From: a bacterium
GTDB lineage: Bacteria; Verrucomicrobiota; Verrucomicrobiae; Limisphaerales; J093
Assembly (NCBI GenBank): GCA_021839785.1
Contig: JAKCAB010000005.1
Span: forward strand, 1 to 7,569
DNA length: 7,569 bases
Direction of reading: 5' to 3'
Positions 1 through 6,120 of this stretch are shown in pieces. The position numbers and the translations under genes were made by a program. Numbering within the stretch: the stretch's first letter is position 1; the number at the start of each line of letters is the position of its first letter. The notes below the pieces were generated by a model. The model saw only the letters and a program-made list of their open reading frames with translations, was not told where the DNA came from and searched no databases.

Positions 1-1313
1 GCCATGATCACGAACATGGTGAACAGCGGCCGGGACATCAGCCCGAGATCGTAGCCGACGTTGATTGCCACCAAACCCATCAACCCCCGCGTGTTCATCA
101 GCGCGGCCACGCAGGCCGCTTCGCGGGCGGGTTGCCCGGTCAGGCGCGCGCCCAGGTAACACCCGCCGAGCTTGCCGGCCGTTGCCGCCGCCAGCACCAC
201 GCCACAGCTCAGCCAGGCCGCGGGCGTCGTGAGCGAACCGATCTCGGTCCGCAGGCCGGTGTTCGTGAAGAAAATCGGCACCAGCGCCACCAGCACGAAG
301 TCGCGGAACCGTTCCCGCCACGCCTTCACCAACGTGACTTCCTGGTGGATCGCCACGCCCAGCAGGAACGCGCCGAAGATCGAGAAAATGCCCAGCGTGT
401 TCGTGGTGACCGCGCAGCCAAACAACACCACCAGCAGCACGGCCAGGAACGTGGCCGGGACGTGCGTGACGCTCGGCGGTTGTGAACTCAGCCCGCAGCC
501 CGGGCGCCCCGCGCAGTCGTCACCTGCCAGGCGCGGCGATTTCCATCCCAGCGTGCAGGCGAGGAGGCGGCCCGCCGATTTGCCGCGCGGGTCTTCCGGC
601 GGGACACAGAAACTGCAACGCCAGAAGCGCCGCAGTGCCGGCCCGATGAGCCACAGCAAAATCAGGAAAAAAACCAGGACCCCCGTCACCTGCCACAGCA
701 ACGCACCCCAGGCGAATTTCGCCGTGACCAAGGCCGTGGCCCCGGCCAGCAGCACCCACCCGGCCACGTCGTCCAGCGCCGCGGAACTGATGGCGATCGC
801 CCCGAGCGCGGTGCGTTCCAAACCCATTTCGAGCAGGATTCTCCCCATGATCGGCAGCGCGGAAATGGAAAGCGCGATGCAGACGAAGAGTTGAAATCCA
901 AACCGGTTCGCCTCGGGCGCGAACTCGCGGTGCAACCACGGCCCGATCGCCAGGCCGAGCAGCGCGGGCGCAAGAATTCCAGTGAGCGACACCGCGACCA
1001 CCGTCCGCGACCGCGTGCGCAGGTGGCCGTAGTCGAACTCCATGCCGACTTGGAACATCAACAGGATCAAGCCCAGTTTGGCGAGGAGTTGCAGCGACTG
1101 GTTCGTTTCCGGCGGGAACAGCGTGCGCAGCGCTTCCGGCCAGACGAGGCCGAGGGCCGACGGGCCGAGCAGGAGGCCGCCGATGATTTCGCCTACCGCG
1201 AGTGGCTGGCCGAAACGCTGGCCGAGCCGGCCGAAGAACCAAGCCACCGCCATGATCACGATCCATTGGATCAGGACCAGCTTGAGGTGATGCTCGATGG
1301 CTTCTGGATTCAT
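1..1313 (-). CDS. Cation:proton antiporter, CPA2/Kef type (3' end beyond the window)
   Basis: This is an inner-membrane monovalent cation/H+ exchanger of the Na+/H+ exchanger (CPA2) family. The frame is open from the ATG at 1311-1313 to the window edge, giving 437 complete codons with no stop, so the C-terminus is missing. Family landmarks appear in order: QPLAVGEIIGGLLLGPSALG (37-56), LGLILLMFQVGMEFD (80-94), SISALPIMGRILLEMGL (149-165), the ion-binding pair D181-D182 in AALDDVAGWVLLAG, LGIFSIFGAFLLGVAI (307-322), LVPIFFTNTGLRTEIG (344-359) and NTRGLMGLVAINVGYDLG (407-424). About twelve hydrophobic segments are visible, and the window ends near the end of the membrane domain. Whether a KTN/RCK or USP-like domain follows cannot be seen. 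An odd feature is the long hydrophilic loop at about 228-283, which carries five cysteines (233, 236, 253, 267, 273). The gene lies 81 bp downstream of the pilin-like gene on the same strand. No clear Shine-Dalgarno precedes the ATG. The family call is firm; the transported ion is unknown. Confidence 0.93.
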   Translation of the reverse strand, partial: MNPEAIEHHLKLVLIQWIVIMAVAWFFGRLGQRFGQPLAVGEIIGGLLLGPSALGLVWPEALRTLFPPETNQSLQLLAKLGLILLMFQVGMEFDYGHLRTRSRTVVAVSLTGILAPALLGLAIGPWLHREFAPEANRFGFQLFVCIALSISALPIMGRILLEMGLERTALGAIAISSAALDDVAGWVLLAGATALVTAKFAWGALLWQVTGVLVFFLILLWLIGPALRRFWRCSFCVPPEDPRGKSAGRLLACTLGWKSPRLAGDDCAGRPGCGLSSQPPSVTHVPATFLAVLLVVLFGCAVTTNTLGIFSIFGAFLLGVAIHQEVTLVKAWRERFRDFVLVALVPIFFTNTGLRTEIGSLTTPAAWLSCGVVLAAATAGKLGGCYLGARLTGQPAREAACVAALMNTRGLMGLVAINVGYDLGLMSRPLFTMFVIM

Positions 1314-1394
1314 GCGCCAATTCGCTGTGAATGCCCGCGAATGGGCGACACTTTAGCGTGCGCTCCAGAGGCCGCAAATCGACTGCGGTCGGCT

Positions 1395-2111
1395 TCAGCG
1401 CAGCCGGTCGTCGCGCAACCAACCGGCGTGGCCATCGAGGTAAAGCCGGTTGCGGCCCAGCGCATGCGGCGTGCGGCCTTGCCAGGCGGGGTCCAGGCCG
1501 GCGGCCTTCGCCGGAAAGTATATGTCGGTCACGAACTCGACGTCGCCCGCACCGTTGACTGCGCCCACGTTGGGATTGCCGGCGAGCGGCAGGTCCGCCA
1601 CCGCCTGGCTGCGCGTCTTGCCCCAAAAATTGTCCAGCGGCACGGGATCGTCCGGCCGGTCAAACCGCCACATCCAATAGCTCACCGCCACCGCGTTCGA
1701 GTCGGTGCTGGTAAACTGGCGGGCGGCCTCCATCGTCGCCCATTCAGGACGCCGCGTGGCCGGACACTGCCAGACTCCGGCGGTGGCGAGTTCGTTGGAC
1801 AATACCACCGGCGCCCAACCGGCCCGCGGATCGGACTTGGGCCAGGCGCTCCACGGCTTGTAGCCGCCGGGAAGCGCGGTCTTCAGGTCGCGCCGGTCCG
1901 GGAAGCGCTCGTTGTGGTCGCCCAGGTACATTTCCCACGCGACGGCCATTTGGTGCAGGTTCGACTGGCACGCCGCGATGCCGGCCCGGCGTTTGGCACC
2001 GGCCAAAGCCGGAAGCAACAGGCCAGCGAGCACCGCGATGATCGCGATGACCACCAGCAATTCGATCAAGGTGAAACCATCGCTTGACCCGCGATGCTGG
2101 CGATGTCTCAT
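1395..2111 (-). CDS. Type II secretion/pseudopilin-like protein with H-X9-DG motif
   Basis: A 238-residue protein with a short basic leader, then a prepilin signal: G12 followed by [20 protein letters not shown]. Cleavage and N-methylation are expected between G12 and F13, with the usual glutamate at position 5 of the mature protein (E17). The hydrophobic helix (13-34) anchors it in the membrane and the rest would be periplasmic. The segment [20 protein letters not shown] (43-62) and the C-terminal H216...D226-G227, separated by exactly nine residues (H-X9-DG), match the prepilin-type processing-associated proteins (DUF1559-like). These are found in many copies in Verrucomicrobiota, Planctomycetota and Lentisphaerota. 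Their individual functions are unknown, so a role in a specific pilus or secretion system cannot be assigned. The frame continues upstream to 2294, but the ATG at 2109-2111 gives a normal 12-residue leader and avoids a long overlap with the plus-strand gene. No strong ribosome site is visible. Confidence 0.92.
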   Translation of the reverse strand: MRHRQHRGSSDGFTLIELLVVIAIIAVLAGLLLPALAGAKRRAGIAACQSNLHQMAVAWEMYLGDHNERFPDRRDLKTALPGGYKPWSAWPKSDPRAGWAPVVLSNELATAGVWQCPATRRPEWATMEAARQFTSTDSNAVAVSYWMWRFDRPDDPVPLDNFWGKTRSQAVADLPLAGNPNVGAVNGAGDVEFVTDIYFPAKAAGLDPAWQGRTPHALGRNRLYLDGHAGWLRDDRLR

Positions 2112-2117
2112 TGCGCC

Positions 2118-2339
2118 ATGCTCAATTTGGAAGTCATCCGACGCCGGCTGAGCGGGGGATTCAAGCCGTTCACGATTTTCTTGTCGGACGGCCGCAAGTA
2201 CGACGTGCCGCACCCGGAGTTCATTTTGGTAACGCGCCGAGGCGTGGCGGTGGCGGATGCGGATGGTTTCATCGACACGTTGGATCCGCTGCACATTGTC
2301 TCTGTGAAGGACCTGGCCTCGGCTGAGCCGAAGGCGTGA
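2118..2339 (+). CDS. Small conserved hypothetical protein (73 aa)
   Basis: I recognise the type but not a function. It is a one-domain soluble protein of 73 residues whose core reads [20 protein letters not shown] (15-34), then [17 protein letters not shown] and an IVSV strand near residues 60-63. Very short proteins with this 'F-PF-I-L-DGR--.V-HPEF' pattern are frequent in Planctomycetota and Verrucomicrobiota and are probably all-beta. Codon third positions are G/C-biased like the neighbouring genes, and the reading is independent of both flanking minus-strand frames, which supports a real gene. Start options in frame are 2094, 2103 and 2118. I prefer 2118 because the related proteins begin about ten residues before the PFTI core and because it avoids overlap with the pilin-like gene. 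The two start codons are then 6 bp apart, head to head. The stop is 3 bp from the stop of the dehydrogenase gene, tail to tail. Confidence 0.72.
   Translation: MLNLEVIRRRLSGGFKPFTIFLSDGRKYDVPHPEFILVTRRGVAVADADGFIDTLDPLHIVSVKDLASAEPKA
2316..2335. terminator. Possible GC-rich hairpin at the convergent gene ends
   Basis: An inverted repeat GCCTCGGC / GCCG-A-AGGC with a TGA loop can form eight base pairs with one bulged A. It ends two bases before the stop codon of the small plus-strand gene. It has no run of T on either side, so it is not a textbook intrinsic terminator. It lies inside coding sequence, so the symmetry may be accidental. It is the only hairpin candidate where two converging transcripts must stop. 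Confidence 0.25.
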
Positions 2340-2342
2340 GCT

Positions 2343-4517
2343 TCATTTCGGTGGCAGCGCGAAGGCCACATAAGCGTCGCCCGACTTCGTCCCCATTTTC
2401 CCGCCGCCGCACGCGATGACCACGTATTGCCGACCGGCCAACTCGTAAGTTGCCGGCGTGGCATACCCGCCGGCCGGCAGCTTCGCCTGCCAGAGCACCT
2501 GGCCGGTTTCCTTGTCGAACGCGCGGATGTGCTCGTCTTTGCTGGCTGCGATGAAGACGAGCCCGCCCGTGGTCACGATCGGCCCGCCATAGTTCTCCGT
2601 GCCGGTGGGCGGAATGCCTTTCGCGGTTAACTCCGGGTATTCGCCCAGCGGCACGCGCCACTTGTACTCGCCGGTGTTGAGGTCGATCGCGTTCAAGGTG
2701 CCCCAAGGCGGTTTGACCGCCGGGTAGCCTTTGGGGTCGAGCCAGCGGTTGTAGCCGGTGATCGTGTAGGGGATGACGCCGAGCGCGTCGGTGCCGGCGT
2801 CGGCCACCTTTCGACTGGCTTCGTTCCGGGGATCGGGCGGGGCGTCGGGGACCAGAATGTAATCCGCCAGTGCGTCCTTTTGCGGTGTGGACAAGAACGC
2901 GAACGACGGCATCACGCCCTTGCCGTTGGCGATCTGGGTGACGATGTCGGACCGCTTCAGCTTCTGGGCGATGCCGACCAAGGTGGGCACGTTCTGGGCC
3001 GCGTTGCCGGCGCGGTCCAGGCCGTGGCAGGCGGCGCAGATTTGCGTGTACAGGGCTCGCCCGCTGGCCGGCATGCCGTTGGCCTCGAACTGCGTTTCCA
3101 CCATGTTCAGCACCCAGGCCATTTCGTTCGCGTTCACGTAAAGAATCCTGTCCGGGTCCACTGCTGCGCCGCCCCATTCCGCGCCGCCGTCGAAGCCGGG
3201 AAAGATGATGGTGCCTTCTCGGCTGGGCGGCAGAAAGGGCACGTGCGGCCGGATTCTCACAAACCGATCCAAGACCGCGCGGTGCGATTCGGGCGAGATG
3301 TCCGTGATTTCGTCGTACGTGAAAAGCTGACGCGCGAACGGCGCGGGTTTCACCGGGAACGGCTGGGTCGGCGAAGCGGATTCGCCTTGGAGATCGCTGG
3401 GCGGAACCTGTCGTTCTTCGATGGGAAACAGCGGCTCGCCAGTTTCGCGATTGAACACGAAGACATACCCGGACTTGGTCACCTGCGCGACCGCGTCGAT
3501 CTTCTTGCCGTCGCGCGTGACGGTGAGCAGGTCAGGCGGCGCGGGCAGATCGCGATCCCAAAGGTCGTGATGCACAAACTGGAAATGCCAGAGGCGCCGG
3601 CCGGTGCGGGCGTCAAGGGCGAGCAGGCAGTCGGCAAACAGATTTTGGCCCAGACGATTGCCGCCCCAGAAGTCGAACGCCGCCGAACCCGTGGGCACAA
3701 ACACGATCCCGCGCTGCACGTCCACCGCCATGCCGGCCCAGCAATTCGCCGCCCCGACATGTTGCCAGGCGTCCGGCGGCCAGGTTTCGTAACCCGGTTC
3801 GCCAGGCTGTGGAATGGTGTTGAAGCGCCAGGCGATCCGCCCGGTGCGAATGTCGTAGGCGCGGATGTGACCCGGCGCTGCCGGACCCGGGCCTTCGCCC
3901 AGACGTAGCGGCATGAACAGCAGATTCCCAAACACCGCACCGGGCGTGTTCGAGAGCACCGACAACTTGCTCACGTCGCGGCCGAGGCCGTCCTTGATAT
4001 CGACGCGCCCGCCTTGGCCAAACGACTCGATCAAGCGGCCCGTCCGCGCATCCACGACGTAAAGGAAGTGATCGGCAGTGAACAACACGCGCCGGTCCTC
4101 GCCTTCGCTCCAGAAAACCACGCCGCGGTTTACGCCCAGCGAACTGTCGGCGCCGGCGCCGCCAAACGGGTCGAACCGCCACAGTTCGCGGCCGGTGGCG
4201 GCGTCGAGGGCGAAGAGCTTCAACTGCGGCGAGGTGCCGTAAAGCACGCCGTCCACGACCAGCGGGTTGCACTGGATTTGCGAGAGGTTGTTCGTGCGGG
4301 CGTCGCCGGCGTGGTACGTCCAGGCGACCTCCAATCCGCCGACGTTGGCGGGGGTGATCTGGCGCAGATCGGAGAACTGCGTGCCCGCCGGATCGCCCAG
4401 GTAAGTTGCCCAATTCCGGTCCGCGGCGGCGTGCGCCGGCGGCCCGGCAAGACTCAAGCCCAGAGCTAAGCAGGGCAGGGGACAAAGCCCCAACCCGCGC
4501 GTTGAAAATGACTGCAT
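2343..4517 (-). CDS. Secreted PQQ-dependent dehydrogenase with embedded cytochrome c domain (quinoprotein glucose dehydrogenase-like)
   Basis: A periplasmic quinoprotein of 724 residues that would oxidise a sugar or alcohol using PQQ and pass electrons to its own heme. Residues 1-30 form a Sec signal peptide ending in AHA before AADRNW. An eight-bladed PQQ propeller follows, with repeats such as LFALDAATGRELWRF (101-115), LYVVDARTGRL (152-162), IRAYDIRTGRIAWRF (218-232) and LLALDARTGRRLWHF (298-312). The HHDLWDRD motif at 316-323 and GGAEWGGAAVDP (444-455) are characteristic of the glucose/quinate dehydrogenase branch. A class I cytochrome c is inserted at about 484-556, with heme site CAACH (494-498) and likely axial ligand M536 in GVMPSF. 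The propeller then resumes: LNAIDLNTGEYKWRVPLGEY and IRAFDKETGQVLWQ (664-677). The frame extends to 4601, but the ATG at 4515-4517 puts the signal peptide at the N-terminus. It is separated from bioA by 114 bp with no clear promoter or terminator. The substrate cannot be deduced. Confidence 0.94.
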   Translation of the reverse strand: MQSFSTRGLGLCPLPCLALGLSLAGPPAHAAADRNWATYLGDPAGTQFSDLRQITPANVGGLEVAWTYHAGDARTNNLSQIQCNPLVVDGVLYGTSPQLKLFALDAATGRELWRFDPFGGAGADSSLGVNRGVVFWSEGEDRRVLFTADHFLYVVDARTGRLIESFGQGGRVDIKDGLGRDVSKLSVLSNTPGAVFGNLLFMPLRLGEGPGPAAPGHIRAYDIRTGRIAWRFNTIPQPGEPGYETWPPDAWQHVGAANCWAGMAVDVQRGIVFVPTGSAAFDFWGGNRLGQNLFADCLLALDARTGRRLWHFQFVHHDLWDRDLPAPPDLLTVTRDGKKIDAVAQVTKSGYVFVFNRETGEPLFPIEERQVPPSDLQGESASPTQPFPVKPAPFARQLFTYDEITDISPESHRAVLDRFVRIRPHVPFLPPSREGTIIFPGFDGGAEWGGAAVDPDRILYVNANEMAWVLNMVETQFEANGMPASGRALYTQICAACHGLDRAGNAAQNVPTLVGIAQKLKRSDIVTQIANGKGVMPSFAFLSTPQKDALADYILVPDAPPDPRNEASRKVADAGTDALGVIPYTITGYNRWLDPKGYPAVKPPWGTLNAIDLNTGEYKWRVPLGEYPELTAKGIPPTGTENYGGPIVTTGGLVFIAASKDEHIRAFDKETGQVLWQAKLPAGGYATPATYELAGRQYVVIACGGGKMGTKSGDAYVAFALPPK

Positions 4518-4631
4518 GGCGCAGAGAGTAGCATTGGCGTTGGCAAGTGCGAGCCGGGCGCACTGTGGATCCGACCGCGAGGGTTTGGCGGGGCAGATCA
4601 TGCTGTGGAGGGCGCCGCGTGTGGGCTGGCT

Positions 4632-6080
4632 TCACACCTTCCCCAAGGTTTCTTCCACGGCTTCGCCGAGCGCGCGGATGACCCGCCGCGCCTGCGCCGG
4701 TGTGGTGCAATACGGCGGCATCAACACGACCACGTTCCCGATCGGGCGTGTTAGTACGCCGCGCTGCGCCATTGCTTCGCAGACCCGGATGCCAGCCCGC
4801 TCGGCCAGATCGAACGGCTCGCGCGTTCGCCAGTCACGCACGAGTTCCACGCCCACGATCAATCCCACCTGCCGGATGTCGCCAACGTGCGGCAGCGCCC
4901 ACAGCGAATTCAATTCGTCGCGCAACGTGCCTTCCAAGCGTTGCCGGTCGCGGCGCGAAGCCGGGCTTTCAAGGACCTCAAGGCTCGCCAAAGCCGCCGC
5001 TGCGCCGAGCTGGTTCGCGGTGAAGCTGTGGCCGTGAAAGAAGGTCTTGAACTCCTCGTATTCGCCCAGAAACGCGTCGAAGACCGCCGGCGTGGTGAGC
5101 GTCGCGGCCATCGGCAGATACCCGCCGGTCAGGCCTTTCGCCAGGCAAAGGAAATCGGGTTGAACCGCTTCACGGTGCGAAGCAAAAAGGAATTCGGATT
5201 TCGAGTTTCGGATTTCGGGTTTGGCCGCGCCAGTGCGACCGAAGCCGGTCATGACCTCGTCCGCGATCAGCAGCGCGCCGTGACCGCGGGCAATCTCCGC
5301 CGCGCGGTTCAGCCAGCCCTCCGGTTGAGGGATCATGCCCGCCGCGCCTTGAATCAAAGGTTCGAAGACGAAACCCGCGTAAGGTTGGCCGCGCCGGCGT
5401 CGGGCGGCGAAGCGTTGCTCGACCTTGTCCACACATTCCCAGCGGCATTGGCGATACGTCCGCGCGTCGGCGCGCTCGGGCCGGGCGCGGTTGAAAGGAC
5501 ACCGGTAACAGTACGGCGCCATGACTTGGTCGGACCGGAACAAGAGTCCGGCGTAGGCGCTATGGAACAGGTCGATATGACCCAGGCTGACCGCGCCGAC
5601 GGTGTCGCCGTGGTAAGCGCCGGCGAGCGACAGAAACCTCGGCCGTGCGCTAAGGCCAGTCCGGCGGGCGTACTCGTAAGCCAGCTTGAGCGCCACTTCG
5701 AGCGCGGTGGAACCGTCGTCGGAGAAGAACACTTTGGAGAGTGCTGGCGCGAGCTGTGGGGCGCGGGGTGAACGTGGATTGGCCAGCGTAACCAGTCGGG
5801 CGGCAAGCAGGGAAGCGGGTTCGTTCGCCAGCCCAAGCGCGGAGGAATGCGCGAGCTGGCCGAGCTGCCGCTTGATCGCAGCGTTGATCCGCGGATGGCC
5901 GTGGCCGTGGAGGTTCGTCCAGATCGAGGCGTTGGCGTCCAGGTACTCGCGGCCATGCGCGTCGCGCAACACGGCGCCCTTGCCCGAGACAATGATGATC
6001 GGCTCGTGGCTCAGCCAGTCGCGCATCTGTGTGAACGGATGCCAGACGAAACGTTGGTCCAGGCGGGCGAGGGGATGCAT
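4632..6080 (-). CDS. bioA: Adenosylmethionine-8-amino-7-oxononanoate aminotransferase
   Basis: A cytoplasmic PLP enzyme converting KAPA to DAPA with S-adenosylmethionine as amino donor, the step after BioF in biotin synthesis. Class III aminotransferase landmarks are all present: WHPFTQM near the N-terminus (13-19), FFSDDGSTALEVALK (118-132), the YHGD motif of AGAYHGDTVGAVSLG (153-167), EPLIQGAAGMI (240-250), LIADEVMTGFGRTG (271-284) with the PLP-binding D274, and the Schiff-base lysine K315 in CLAKGLTGG. FFHGHSFTANQLGAAAA (347-363) follows. A four-cysteine stretch, CYRCPF (191-196) and CRWEC (212-216), precedes the EPLIQGAAGM motif. I recall a similar arrangement in other bacterial BioA proteins. 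At 482 residues it is longer than E. coli BioA (429). Part of the excess is residues 285-296, which are encoded by a mini-repeat. The ATG at 6078-6080 is 30 bp after the bioF stop, so the two are almost certainly co-transcribed. Confidence 0.96.
   Translation of the reverse strand: MHPLARLDQRFVWHPFTQMRDWLSHEPIIIVSGKGAVLRDAHGREYLDANASIWTNLHGHGHPRINAAIKRQLGQLAHSSALGLANEPASLLAARLVTLANPRSPRAPQLAPALSKVFFSDDGSTALEVALKLAYEYARRTGLSARPRFLSLAGAYHGDTVGAVSLGHIDLFHSAYAGLLFRSDQVMAPYCYRCPFNRARPERADARTYRQCRWECVDKVEQRFAARRRRGQPYAGFVFEPLIQGAAGMIPQPEGWLNRAAEIARGHGALLIADEVMTGFGRTGAAKPEIRNSKSEFLFASHREAVQPDFLCLAKGLTGGYLPMAATLTTPAVFDAFLGEYEEFKTFFHGHSFTANQLGAAAALASLEVLESPASRRDRQRLEGTLRDELNSLWALPHVGDIRQVGLIVGVELVRDWRTREPFDLAERAGIRVCEAMAQRGVLTRPIGNVVVLMPPYCTTPAQARRVIRALGEAVEETLGKV
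5191..5222. repeat. AT-richer mini-repeat inside bioA
   Basis: On the plus strand TTCGGATTTCG occurs twice (5193-5203 and 5207-5217), spaced by 14 bp, within a stretch of TTTCGG/TTTCGA units clearly lower in GC than the surrounding gene. Read on the minus strand it is of the GAAATCCGAAA type and encodes KPEIRNSKSEF. Such short repeats are common between genes in Verrucomicrobiota and Planctomycetota (recalled, not searched). Here it sits in frame within bioA. Confidence 0.7.
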
Positions 6081-6092
6081 GGGCAGTTCAGA

Positions 6093-6120
6093 AAGGCTAT
6101 AGGCTGGGAGCTAAAGGCCG
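6093..6120. repeat. Degenerate heptad repeat in the bioF-bioA junction
   Basis: Four 7-bp units follow one another: AAGGCTA, TAGGCTG, GGAGCTA, AAGGCCG. They cover most of the 30-bp spacer and the end of bioF, including its TAG stop codon at 6111-6113. They resemble the AGGCTATAG-type short repeats seen in many environmental bacterial genomes. The units are imperfect, so chance is possible. Confidence 0.4.

Noticed and set aside
191..216. Thought of the BioA cysteines (protein residues 191, 194, 212, 216) as a novel zinc site; the coordinates given here are protein residues, not bases
   Set aside because: I recall similar CYRCPF...C...C stretches in other bacterial BioA proteins, so it is probably a family feature rather than something new.
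172..894. Plus-strand open frame of 240 codons opposite the antiporter
   Set aside because: The minus strand carries a full set of CPA2 motifs in one uninterrupted frame. The plus-strand product has no recognisable domain and is rich in S/T/P/R, typical of a shadow frame in GC-rich DNA.
1370..1390. Inverted repeat GGCCGCA / TGCGGTC between the pilin-like gene and the antiporter
   Set aside because: Short stem with one G-T pair and no T tract. It could be a weak terminator, but the evidence is no better than chance in GC-rich DNA.
520..1626. Minus-strand open frame of 368 codons
   Set aside because: It is a shifted reading of the antiporter and pilin-like genes, arginine- and proline-rich, and crosses both gene boundaries.
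891..2087. Plus-strand open frame of 398 codons
   Set aside because: It runs antisense to two well-supported genes and their spacer, with a basic low-complexity product lacking any family motif.
2880..3908. Plus-strand open frame of 342 codons opposite the PQQ dehydrogenase
   Set aside because: The opposite strand shows PQQ repeats and a heme site. This product has no recognisable domain.
4518..4631. Search for a promoter or terminator between bioA and the dehydrogenase
   Set aside because: TTGCCA and TACTCT occur on the minus strand but only 10 bp apart, and no stable hairpin with a T run was found.
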